A stretch of DNA of 6,457 bases from assembly GCA_903831545.1 (NCBI GenBank), contig CAIKYI010000173.1, positions 1 to 6,457 on the forward strand, in the 5' to 3' direction. The notes under the pieces are model-generated. The model searched no databases, was not told where the DNA came from, and saw only the letters and a list, made by a program, of their open reading frames with translations. Position numbers and translations under genes: made by a program. Numbering within the stretch: position 1 is the stretch's first letter; every line of letters starts with the position of its first letter. Source of the stretch: an uncultured Methylobacter sp. (GTDB taxonomy: Bacteria; Pseudomonadota; Gammaproteobacteria; Methylococcales; Methylomonadaceae). Shown in pieces: positions 1-6,042 of this stretch.

Positions 1-142
1 GATTTTCAGTGATTAAATCGAGTGCGGAATTTAATTCATCAAAGTAACAATCCGCCTGTTCCGCTCCCCAGTTTTTAAACGAATAAAGCCAGATATTTTT
101 CAGATCTTGTTTTGCGAGCGCCTGAGTATGAATTTTGCGCAT
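1..142 (-). CDS. parE: ParE-family toxin, N-terminal part (cut by window edge)
   Basis: The first 47 codons of a RelE/ParE-superfamily toxin are visible, and the rest lies beyond the left edge. The reading begins MRKIHTQALAKQDLKNIWLY and continues with an SFKNWGAEQAD segment. This is the usual ParE start: a first beta strand, then the helix 'A..DL..IW.Y....WG..QA..Y...L'. ParE toxins are known to poison DNA gyrase, whereas RelE relatives cleave mRNA on the ribosome; the fragment does not contain the C-terminal residues that would separate the two. The ATG lies 2 nt after the parD stop, so the two genes are almost certainly one transcript and probably translationally coupled; no strong Shine-Dalgarno is seen inside the parD end. 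The antitoxin-first order fits a classic ParDE operon. Integrity of the toxin cannot be judged here. Confidence 0.82.
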   Translation of the reverse strand, partial: MRKIHTQALAKQDLKNIWLYSFKNWGAEQADCYFDELNSALDLITEN

Positions 143-144
143 TT

Positions 145-405
145 TCAGACTAAACCAGCTTCTTTTTTGGCTTCCAGTCTGATTGACTCCATATGTAATT
201 CGCCAGCATCGCCACTCTCTTCGCCTTCAATCAGGGCGGTTTGTAAAAATTGTAGCTTTGAATTCGCTTCTCTTTCTTCAAGCAAGCGTAACGAATCGCG
301 CATAATTTCACTCACACTTACATAACGTCCACTCTTGATCAGAGACTCAATGAGACTGTTCCAGTGTTCGCCAAGGCTAACAGTTTGAGTTCGTACTTGC
401 GCCAT
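145..405 (-). CDS. parD: ParD-family antitoxin (ribbon-helix-helix)
   Basis: This is an 86-residue protein of the size and layout of type II ParD antitoxins. Residues ~5-11 (RTQTVSL) form the DNA-binding beta strand. Residues ~13-27 (EHWNSLIESLIKSGRY) form helix A. The SVSE turn and the helix IMRDSLRLLEERE complete the ribbon-helix-helix fold. The charged, probably disordered C-terminal half (~50-86) is where ParD proteins wrap their toxin. In this family, the dimer neutralises ParE and represses its own operon. The start is supported by an AGGAG Shine-Dalgarno (plus-strand CTCCT at 412-416) 6 nt before the ATG. The stop is 2 nt from the parE start. A perfect 7-bp inverted repeat lies about 33 bp upstream and is a good candidate autoregulatory operator. 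No damage is visible. Confidence 0.9.
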   Translation of the reverse strand: MAQVRTQTVSLGEHWNSLIESLIKSGRYVSVSEIMRDSLRLLEEREANSKLQFLQTALIEGEESGDAGELHMESIRLEAKKEAGLV

Positions 406-437
406 GTTGTTCTCCTGGTCAGTTTTTTTAATGAAAG

Positions 438-470
438 TGTAAGATATATTCTTACAATCAATAAAGCAAA
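438..470 (-). promoter_or_regulatory. Candidate parDE promoter with palindromic ParD operator
   Basis: Positions 438-456 read TGTAAGATATATTCTTACA, a perfect inverted repeat with 7-bp arms and a TATAT centre. On the minus strand, a possible -35 TTTGCT (465-470) and a possible -10 TATATC (443-448) are 16 nt apart, and the -10 sits inside the palindrome. A repressor bound there would block RNA polymerase. Ribbon-helix-helix ParD dimers typically bind such palindromes upstream of their own gene, so this is the natural operator. The palindrome is seen directly; promoter boxes and ParD binding are inferred. Confidence 0.6.
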
Positions 471-511
471 CCTATTTTTTATAACCTTTGTTGGCCATCG
501 TTTGTAAATAA

Positions 512-1017
512 CGCGGTAAGACGCAATCCGTAGGGTGTCAAGAGCGTATTGCGCCGCACGCACTTCTGACTCGACATATTGACATCCTTGGTACCGTTGT
601 CCACGAAACCCGTAAACGTTGGCCATTCCATATTGATGCTTGGGTTGTTTTGCCGGAGCATTTACATTGTGTGTGGACATTACCGGTTGGCGATGATGAC
701 AATGCCAATCGTTGGCGAGTAATCAAACAAGGTTTTTTTAAAGCCTTGCCGATCACCGAAAGGCGGTCGTAGGTTCGTATTGCCCGTGGGGAAAGAGGGA
801 TTTGGCAACGCCGTTTTGGGGAACATGTGATTCGGGACGATGCAGACTATGCGGCACAAATTGATTATTGTCACATCAATCCGATGAAGCACGGCTTGGT
901 TAAGCGTATTGCGGATTGGCCATATTCAACCTTCCATCGATATGTTGAGCAAGGCCTGTACCCGTGGATTGGGCGGCATTTCCAAACATCGGTTTTGTTG
1001 ATGGTGAGCGTGGTTGA
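512..1017 (+). pseudogene. RAYT / Y1 (IS200-like, HUH) transposase, inactivated
   Basis: One plus-strand frame carries the family signatures in order. LLTRHIDIL lies at 563-589. FHIDAWVVLPEHLHCVW lies at 626-676, with the HUH metal-binding pair His-Leu-His at 659-667. RWRVIKQGFFKALP follows, then GERGIWQRRFGEHVIRDD, DYCHINPMKHGLV with a candidate nucleophile Tyr at 866-868, and DWPYSTFHRYVEQGLYP. REP-associated tyrosine transposases nick and join single-stranded DNA at REP hairpins. Two lesions are clear. TAG at 770-772 interrupts the frame between ERRS and VRIARGERG. One base is lost near 964-966: after LYP the family-like ending DWAAFPNIGFVDGERG continues in the neighbouring frame (967-1014) and stops at TGA 1015. 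The N-terminus is also broken: a TYF-like relic at 470-478 is separated from the body by stops. The downstream fragment alone (from ATG 827) is open to 1033 but lacks the HUH motif, so no active product is expected. Confidence 0.85.
550..558 (+). repeat. REP-like inverted repeat, left copy
   Basis: TGCGCCGCA here is the exact reverse complement of positions 1044-1052, and the match extends to 11 nt with one mismatch. It sits 3' of a GTAGGGTG string at 529-536, which begins with the GTAG tetranucleotide typical of RAYT-associated REP elements. The two lie in a stretch (~505-561) longer than the usual gap between the transposase TYFF and HID motifs. It could be a decayed REP hairpin. The inverted repeat is seen directly; the REP identity is inferred. 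Confidence 0.35.
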
Positions 1018-1271
1018 AGTTTTTGCGAGATAGAGGGCAAACATGCGGCGCACTTGGCGAGCGAAAATGAAAGAGTAAACCAAGGATTAAATCTGCTGGT
1101 GTCTTTGTAATGAGCTGTGGGGATGAATATTACGCTGCGGCAAGAAATTTTTTTTTTGACGAAAAATACTGTCGAGCAATTTTTACTTATTTTTTAAATG
1201 ACGAGGGGCGAGCAGTTAATATCCGTGTTCTATTATTCCATGTGATAACAGGTTATTTATAGCGAGTTACC
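1018..1271. other. Gene-poor gap between transposase relic and kinase A
   Basis: No convincing gene, RNA or terminator is seen. A 50-codon plus-strand frame from ATG 1110 to TAG 1260-1262 starts MSCGDEYYAAARNFFFDEKY and is rich in aromatic residues. It has no Shine-Dalgarno and no family that I recognise. A T10 run at 1148-1157 has no clear hairpin before it. The palindrome ATAAC-AG-GTTAT at 1245-1256, downstream of the kinase A stop, has too short a loop and no U-tract, so it is not called a terminator. The gap is probably decaying DNA left by the mobile element. Confidence 0.5.
1044..1052 (-). repeat. REP-like inverted repeat, right copy
   Basis: TGCGGCGCA, 27 nt after the ancestral transposase stop at 1015-1017, is the reverse complement of 550-558. 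Together the pair brackets the transposase body in inverted orientation, as REPs often do around RAYT genes. A 9-bp GC-rich match could occur by chance, so confidence is modest. Confidence 0.35.
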
Positions 1272-1943
1272 TTATGGCAAATATAACTTAAAACGGGCCC
1301 CACCAAACTGACTGTTATTATCGGTTGTAATAAATCCTTTTTGATCCGCTTTGACATGTAGTTGTGCAATGGTCTCCACATAAACAAGTCCTAAATGAGT
1401 ATTGCCGGTAGTGGTATCTTCCAGACCGGGTACTTTTTGATCAGACCTCAAAAGGTCTTCAGGATAGCCCGTGCCATCATCCTCAAGACAAAAAACAACA
1501 TAATCTCCTTCCTGACTGGCGGAAAGCAATACTTTGCTCAGGCAATAGTGTTGTGCGTTATTTACCAGTGTGCAAAGGGCATTGATGATATGAGTGGCAT
1601 CGCAGTAACAAAATAAATCGCTTTGGCTCTGGGTAAGAAGTTGAATGCTGCCTAAAGACAATAAGCTTGATTGTTGGGCGGCAACATCCTCCAAAATATC
1701 TGCGGCACTGTGCTCGTCGATAGTCAGACTAAAGTGGGATAAATCAATTTTATGAAGCGTCAGTAATTGCATGAGGCTGTTGTTCATGCGATTGGTTTCA
1801 AATTCCAGTTGTTTGAATTCTGGAGGCTTTTTATCCGGGTAGTTATTCTTAAGCTGGCTGATGAGTGCATGAAGCGTCGCCAATGAATTCTTGATATCAT
1901 CCACTGACGAGACAAGTAGTTCAGAAAAATTGATTGCAGCCAT
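1272..1943 (-). CDS. Sensorless histidine kinase-like protein, probable pseudokinase (copy A)
   Basis: This is a soluble 223-residue protein with no signal peptide, membrane segment or PAS/HAMP domain; only the kinase core is present. Residues ~9-70 form the DHp-like helical hairpin. Residues ~80-223 form a GHKL ATPase domain: N box NALCTLVNNA (121-130), G1 EDDGTG (154-159), G2 NTHLGL (181-186) and the C-terminal GGARFKLYLP. Two key positions are altered relative to copy B. The H-box position 15 is Asp (SSVDDIKNS instead of SSIHDIKNS), so the expected phosphoacceptor His is gone. In G2, Gly183 is His. The ATP-lid stretch 168-180 is also among the most diverged parts. The rest of the fold, including N-box residues, is well kept and the frame is intact. 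It may therefore bind nucleotide or its partner without autophosphorylating, as a pseudokinase or decoy. It follows the RR-A gene by 14 nt, so the two are co-transcribed; no good Shine-Dalgarno is visible. The call as a kinase relative is firm; loss of activity is inferred. Confidence 0.85.
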   Translation of the reverse strand: MAAINFSELLVSSVDDIKNSLATLHALISQLKNNYPDKKPPEFKQLEFETNRMNNSLMQLLTLHKIDLSHFSLTIDEHSAADILEDVAAQQSSLLSLGSIQLLTQSQSDLFCYCDATHIINALCTLVNNAQHYCLSKVLLSASQEGDYVVFCLEDDGTGYPEDLLRSDQKVPGLEDTTTGNTHLGLVYVETIAQLHVKADQKGFITTDNNSQFGGARFKLYLP

Positions 1944-1957
1944 AACGGTTAGGTTTT

Positions 1958-3586
1958 TTAACTTGTTATTGACAAGTTTTCTTTAAGCGAGGTCAGTTCT
2001 TTTTGAAGGCTGCTGAGCTGACTGTGTGGTACGCCTATTTCTATGGCTTTATTGATAAAGGACTGGGTTCTGAGGATCTTTTCAGAAGCAAGCTGGGATG
2101 CTTTAAGATCGTGAATCAAGACTTTTATCAGATTCAAATTGATCGTATGATTATTGGGCGTTTTGGTAATGGCTTGCTCAAAAATTGCCAGTGCTCCTTG
2201 AATGTCACCCTCCTGGAACAGGCTGACGCCTTTATTGTTAATATCTACCAGTTCTTTTTTTATCTCTTGAATCAATGTGTTTGCATGCTCTTCGCCGATA
2301 ATGGCATCACACATTAATTCGATATCTTTGATAAATGGTTTATCGTCAATATTGGTTTTAAGCAAATCATTAAGAATTTCATCGCAGTTTTCTCCATTTC
2401 CGTTTAGAAAAAAAGTCTTGGCCATTTCCAGGCGTAGCTCCCGGGACACCTGTCTATTAAATTCCTCGTTAAGCTTAAAGGCTTTTCCATAAGCTTGTTG
2501 TGCCAGTGTTTTGTTGTCTTTTGCCTGATAAATTCTGGTTTCCAGCAGGGCAGACCTTAGCTTTGCTTCAGGATCATTACGAAACTGTTGGTTTAGTTCG
2601 TAGACTATTTTAAGTGCCTCGTTTGGCGCGTTACTTTTCAGATAGACATTGGCCAGTCCGGCATAGTCGCTGGAAGAGCGGTGTATGGAATTTTTGCCCA
2701 GCTTAATAGTGGCCATATAGGCTTTTTTGGCAACAGGAAGGTTTTGGGTTTTGTCAGCCAGTAAGGCCAGTTTTTTTTGTCGTAAGATGGACAAAGGCGA
2801 CAGTTCAACGGCCAAATTAAGTGATGACATCGCGCTTTCATTGTTACCTAGCGACTCATACGCTTTTACCAGCCAGTCATAAGCCTCAAGCATCACCGGA
2901 TACTGTTTGATGAGATTTTGAAAAGTCTCAATTGCCTGGTCATAAAAACTGAGAAAAAATGCTACAACACCCAGGCCACATCTTGCCCAGGGAATATCTC
3001 TTTCTTGAAGAATACCCTGGTAAATCGCTTCGGCTGACTTAAAGTCGCCAACCTTAATGGCAAGTTCAGCACGCAATTTTAATAAAGGCAGGTGCATTTT
3101 TTTATCATTTAATTGCAGCAGCTCTTCGCAACACTCTATGGCCTGGTAAAGATTGCCGGAGTCTATTTTATTGTCAATACTTCGCAAAAATTTCTTGCGC
3201 GTGTAGCATCGATCAATACGAATTAATAGTTGTTGTTGGTTAAAGGGCTTAATCAGATAATCATCGGGTTTATTATCGATGGCGCTAAGTACCATTTCTG
3301 GGTTTTGTTCACCGGTGACCATGATAAAGATTGCATTAATCGGCAATAACTTTAGATGTCTGGCTTCTTCGAGAACCTGTTGGCCGTTTTTTCCTCTGAG
3401 TAGATTGTAATCACAGAGCACAATATCAAACTTGTCAACCCTCATCGCGGTTATTGCGTTAAGTCCTGATTCTGCCTCAATAATATGACGCGCGCCAAAG
3501 GTAACCATTATATGTTTAATGGTTTCGCGCATGATTGCCTGATCTTCGACAATCAATATTTTTTTTGAGGCGAGGTTTATAGTCAT
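1958..3586 (-). CDS. Response regulator: receiver domain plus TPR repeats (copy A)
   Basis: This 542-residue cytoplasmic protein begins with a complete receiver domain (~8-128). It has acidic residues E14 and D15, phosphoacceptor D59 (IVLCDYNLL), T91 (IMVTGE), and K113 followed by P114 (YLIKP). All phosphorylation residues are therefore present. From ~140 to the C-terminus it is alpha-helical with tetratricopeptide repeats. Good units lie near 168-199, 200-233 (WARCGLGVVAFFLSFYDQAI), 234-267, 268-299, 307-340 and 450-483 (GVSLFQEGDIQGALAIFEQA). No DNA-binding or enzymatic output domain exists, so phosphorylation presumably changes protein-protein contacts made by the TPR array. The start has no strong Shine-Dalgarno, but MTINLASKKILIVED aligns exactly with the start of copy B. 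Its natural partner is the kinase encoded just downstream. Because that kinase lacks the phosphoacceptor His, phosphate may come from kinase B (inference). The physiological output is unknown. Confidence 0.92.
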   Translation of the reverse strand: MTINLASKKILIVEDQAIMRETIKHIMVTFGARHIIEAESGLNAITAMRVDKFDIVLCDYNLLRGKNGQQVLEEARHLKLLPINAIFIMVTGEQNPEMVLSAIDNKPDDYLIKPFNQQQLLIRIDRCYTRKKFLRSIDNKIDSGNLYQAIECCEELLQLNDKKMHLPLLKLRAELAIKVGDFKSAEAIYQGILQERDIPWARCGLGVVAFFLSFYDQAIETFQNLIKQYPVMLEAYDWLVKAYESLGNNESAMSSLNLAVELSPLSILRQKKLALLADKTQNLPVAKKAYMATIKLGKNSIHRSSSDYAGLANVYLKSNAPNEALKIVYELNQQFRNDPEAKLRSALLETRIYQAKDNKTLAQQAYGKAFKLNEEFNRQVSRELRLEMAKTFFLNGNGENCDEILNDLLKTNIDDKPFIKDIELMCDAIIGEEHANTLIQEIKKELVDINNKGVSLFQEGDIQGALAIFEQAITKTPNNHTINLNLIKVLIHDLKASQLASEKILRTQSFINKAIEIGVPHSQLSSLQKELTSLKENLSITS

Positions 3587-3685
3587 AAAAGGTTACTTAA
3601 GCTTAGTTTTGATCCATCTGGTTTAGGCTTAAATGACTGGTCGCTTAAGCGCAAGACTAATTAGACTGTCGCTGTTAGCTCATTG
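3587..3685. promoter_or_regulatory. Inter-unit spacer with duplicated upstream block
   Basis: This 99-bp spacer separates the kinase B stop from the RR-A start. Its RR-A side (3593-3633) is a diverged copy of the region upstream of RR-B, sharing TTACTTAAG and TTTGATC at identical spacing. A perfect 10-bp palindrome CGCTTAAGCG lies at 3642-3651; its CTTAAG core recurs at 3596-3601 and upstream of RR-B. I see no convincing minus-strand promoter boxes and no terminator with a U-tract. Read-through from unit B into unit A is therefore possible, making a four-gene transcript. Confidence 0.4.
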
Positions 3686-4357
3686 CTATGGCAAATAAAG
3701 CCTGAACCGCGCGCCGCCAAACTGACTGTTATTGTCGGTTGTAATAAAGCCCCGTTTGTCGCCTTGAACGTGTAATTGCGCAATGGTATCCGTAAAAAAC
3801 AAGCCAAGTCCGGTGTTACCGGTTGCCAGATCAATCAGGGGGAGTTGTTTGTAATCAGAGGTAAGAAGGTTTTCCGGATACCCCTTGCCGTCGTCTTCGA
3901 TGCAAAAAACAACATAATCACCTTCCTTGGCGACAGAAAGTAACACTTTGGTTAGACAATAGCGCTGTGCATTATTAACCAGGGTACATAGTGCATTGCC
4001 GATCAGCGTGCTGTCACAATAACAATGTAGATCATTATCGCATTGGGTAATGAGTTTAATATTGCCTAAGGACAGTAAGGTAGACTGCTGTGCTGAAACA
4101 TCTTCCAATATTTCTCCGACTTCATGTTCATCTATAGTCGGGCTGAATTGGGATAAGTCTATTTTGTAAAGAATAAGTAATTGCATGAGGATATTATTCA
4201 TGCGATTGGCTTCAAAGTTTAGATGTTTTAATTCATCGGGTTTTGGATCTATGTAAATCTTTTCAAGTTGAGTCAAGAGGGCACGAAGAGCGCCCAATGA
4301 GTTTTTAATATCGTGTATTGATGAAGCCAGGAGGGCAGAGAAATCGATCGGAAGCAT
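3686..4357 (-). CDS. Sensorless histidine kinase with intact H box (copy B)
   Basis: This 223-residue soluble kinase core has no sensor, PAS, HAMP or membrane segment. The DHp region (~9-70) carries the H box SSIHDIKNSLGAL with candidate phosphoacceptor His15. The GHKL ATP-binding domain has N box NALCTLVNNA (121-130), G1 EDDGKG (154-159), G2 NTGLGL (181-186) and the terminal GGARFRLYLP. By family rules it should autophosphorylate and pass phosphate to a receiver Asp. Lacking an input domain, it is probably controlled by protein contact, perhaps by the TPR array of its partner regulator (inference). The ATG is 21 nt after the RR-B stop, with a modest AGGG at about 10 nt, so the pair is an operon. 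Copy A aligns to it without a gap but lacks His15 and Gly183. Two-component kinases this short are unusual; the motifs leave little doubt about the fold, but the signal sensed is unknown. Confidence 0.9.
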   Translation of the reverse strand: MLPIDFSALLASSIHDIKNSLGALRALLTQLEKIYIDPKPDELKHLNFEANRMNNILMQLLILYKIDLSQFSPTIDEHEVGEILEDVSAQQSTLLSLGNIKLITQCDNDLHCYCDSTLIGNALCTLVNNAQRYCLTKVLLSVAKEGDYVVFCIEDDGKGYPENLLTSDYKQLPLIDLATGNTGLGLFFTDTIAQLHVQGDKRGFITTDNNSQFGGARFRLYLP

Positions 4358-4378
4358 AAGTTTAATCCCTAAGGTTAG

Positions 4379-6001
4379 TTATTGAAGCGTCGCGTTTTGA
4401 AATGAATCCAGCTCTGTTTGAAGGCGACTGATCTGGGTGTGGGGCATGCCAATTTCTATTGCTTTGTTAATATAAGCTTGAGCCTTGATGATTTTATCAG
4501 GATCAGGTTTTGAACTTTTCAAATCATGAATAATTATTTTTACCATATTTAAAATAACAGTATGATTGTTTGGTCTTTTTGCAATTGCTTTTTCAAAGAC
4601 ATCAAGAGCCCCCTTTATATCACCTTCAAGAAAAAGATTAACGCCATTATTATTAATGTCGGCCAACTCTTTTCTTACTTGCTTAATCAGCAACATTGCG
4701 TAATTTTGGCCAATAAAAGTGTCGCACATGTTGACGATATCTTTAACAAAAAGCTTATTATCAATGTTGGTAGTCACTAAATCGTTAAGCATTTCATCAC
4801 AAGCCATTTTGTCGCCGTTGAGATAGAGCGTCTTGGCCATATTCAGTCGTAGTTCTTTAGGCAAATTTTTACTGAATTGCTCATTCAGGACAGAGGCCTT
4901 TCCAAAGGCCAGCTGGGCCAGCTCCTTGTTGCCATTGGTGAGATGAATTTCGGACTCTAATAATGCAGACCTAAGCCTGGCTTCGGGATCATTTTGAAAG
5001 CGTAGATTCAGCTGATTTAGAATTTTTAGTGCTTCGTTGGGGGCGTTACTTTTTAAATAAACATTGGCAAGTCCCGCAAAATCGGCGGGTGATTTTTGTG
5101 CGGAGTTTTTGCCCAGCTTAATTACAGCGGAATAGGCTTTATGCGCAATTGCAAGGTTGTCGGTTTTGTCAGCCAGCATGGCCAGTTTTTTTTGTCTTAA
5201 GATAGACATAGGGGAAAGATTAACCGCCGAATTAAGTGAAGATAAGGCATTGTCATCGTTACCCTGGGCTTCGTGCGCTTTAACCAACCAGTCATAAGCC
5301 TCCATCATCGAGGGATGTTGCACGATGAGGTCCTTAAAAGTTTCGATTGCTTGATCATAATCACCCAGAAAAAAAGCCACAGTTCCCAAGCCCAATCTGG
5401 CCCAGGGCAGTTCTCTTTCATACAGGATATTTTCATAAAGTTGTTCTGCTGCCTTAAAGTCGCCAATTTTAATGGTTAATTCGGCTTGTATTTTTAATAA
5501 GTGCAAACGCATTTTTTTATCGTCAGACTCAAGCAAGCGCTTGCAATGATGTAAAGCCTGATAAAAATTCCCGCTATCCATTTCATTTTCAACGCAGGCT
5601 AAATATTGCTTGCGAGCGGTACATCTTTCGATGCGGGTTGATAATTGATCCTTGCTGATGGGTTTAATGAGATAGTCATCTGGTTTGTTGTCAATCGCAC
5701 TAAGCACCAATTCCTGGCGAGTTTCCCCTGTGACCATGATAAATATGGCATTAACCGGTAATAGTTTAAGAAATCTGGCGTCGTCCAGAACTTGTTGGCC
5801 AGTCTTCTTGCCGAGCAAATTGTAATCACAAAGAACAATGTCAAATTTGTCAATTTTCATCGCCGTTATTGCATTAATACCCGATTCGGCAGTAATCAGG
5901 AAGCGTCCTCCCAATGAACCGAGGATATGAATCATGGTTTCACGCATACTTGCGTTATCTTCGATGATCAATATTTTTTTTGACGTGAGGTTTATAGCCA
6001 T
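4379..6001 (-). CDS. Response regulator: receiver domain plus TPR repeats (copy B)
   Basis: This 540-residue paralogue of RR-A has the same plan. The receiver domain (~8-128) has E14, D15, phosphoacceptor D59 (IVLCDYNLL), T91 (IMVTGE) and K113-P114 (YLIKP), so it should accept phosphate. The remainder is helical with TPR units, including WARLGLGTVAFFLGDYDQAI (~200-219), the following AYDWLVKAHEAQGNDDNAL unit, FAGLANVYLKSNAPNEAL (~308-325) and GVNLFLEGDIKGALDVFEKA near 450. No DNA-binding domain is present. It is the first gene of the cluster and runs divergently from htpG with 105 bp between the starts. Its own promoter and Shine-Dalgarno are not obvious. A 12-bp palindrome (TTACTTAAGTAA) lies 6 bp upstream of the start and part of it is conserved before RR-A. 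It is probably phosphorylated by kinase B downstream. Output is presumably through TPR-mediated protein binding; the target is unknown. Confidence 0.92.
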   Translation of the reverse strand: MAINLTSKKILIIEDNASMRETMIHILGSLGGRFLITAESGINAITAMKIDKFDIVLCDYNLLGKKTGQQVLDDARFLKLLPVNAIFIMVTGETRQELVLSAIDNKPDDYLIKPISKDQLSTRIERCTARKQYLACVENEMDSGNFYQALHHCKRLLESDDKKMRLHLLKIQAELTIKIGDFKAAEQLYENILYERELPWARLGLGTVAFFLGDYDQAIETFKDLIVQHPSMMEAYDWLVKAHEAQGNDDNALSSLNSAVNLSPMSILRQKKLAMLADKTDNLAIAHKAYSAVIKLGKNSAQKSPADFAGLANVYLKSNAPNEALKILNQLNLRFQNDPEARLRSALLESEIHLTNGNKELAQLAFGKASVLNEQFSKNLPKELRLNMAKTLYLNGDKMACDEMLNDLVTTNIDNKLFVKDIVNMCDTFIGQNYAMLLIKQVRKELADINNNGVNLFLEGDIKGALDVFEKAIAKRPNNHTVILNMVKIIIHDLKSSKPDPDKIIKAQAYINKAIEIGMPHTQISRLQTELDSFQNATLQ

Positions 6002-6007
6002 ATTAGC

Positions 6008-6019
6008 TTACTTAAGTAA
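6008..6019. promoter_or_regulatory. 12-bp palindrome upstream of RR-B
   Basis: TTACTTAAGTAA is a perfect palindrome ending 6 bp from the RR-B start codon. The first nine bases are identical before RR-A (3593-3601), where the right arm has decayed. Because it sits where the ribosome would load, it could be an operator or an mRNA element. No binding protein can be named from sequence. Confidence 0.35.
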
Positions 6020-6042
6020 ATGTTTGATCTGCTTGATTTGGA

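Noticed and set aside
339..892. Overlapping minus-strand open frames of 60-113 codons across the transposase region
   Set aside because: They are antisense to recognisable RAYT coding sequence and to the parD start, and show no family resemblance. They are shadow frames.
827..1033. Open frame of 68 residues that could be called a separate small transposase or hypothetical protein
   Set aside because: It is the 3' piece of the broken RAYT gene. It lacks the HUH histidines, and its last ~20 residues are out of the ancestral frame.
1148..1157. T10 run as the tail of a plus-strand terminator
   Set aside because: No stable GC-rich hairpin could be paired directly before it by eye.
1245..1256. 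ATAAC-AG-GTTAT palindrome downstream of kinase A as a terminator
   Set aside because: The 2-nt loop, weak AT stem and lack of a following U-tract on the minus strand do not fit an intrinsic terminator.
1110..1262. 50-codon plus-strand frame starting MSCGDEYYAAARNF, with a TAATG overlap to the frame before it
   Set aside because: It has no Shine-Dalgarno, no recognisable family, a run of T bases producing FFF, and a position in decayed mobile-element surroundings. It is probably chance.
2003..5479. Plus-strand open frames of 68-104 codons inside the two regulator genes
   Set aside because: They lie antisense to strongly supported receiver-TPR genes, lack ribosome binding sites and show no recognisable domains.
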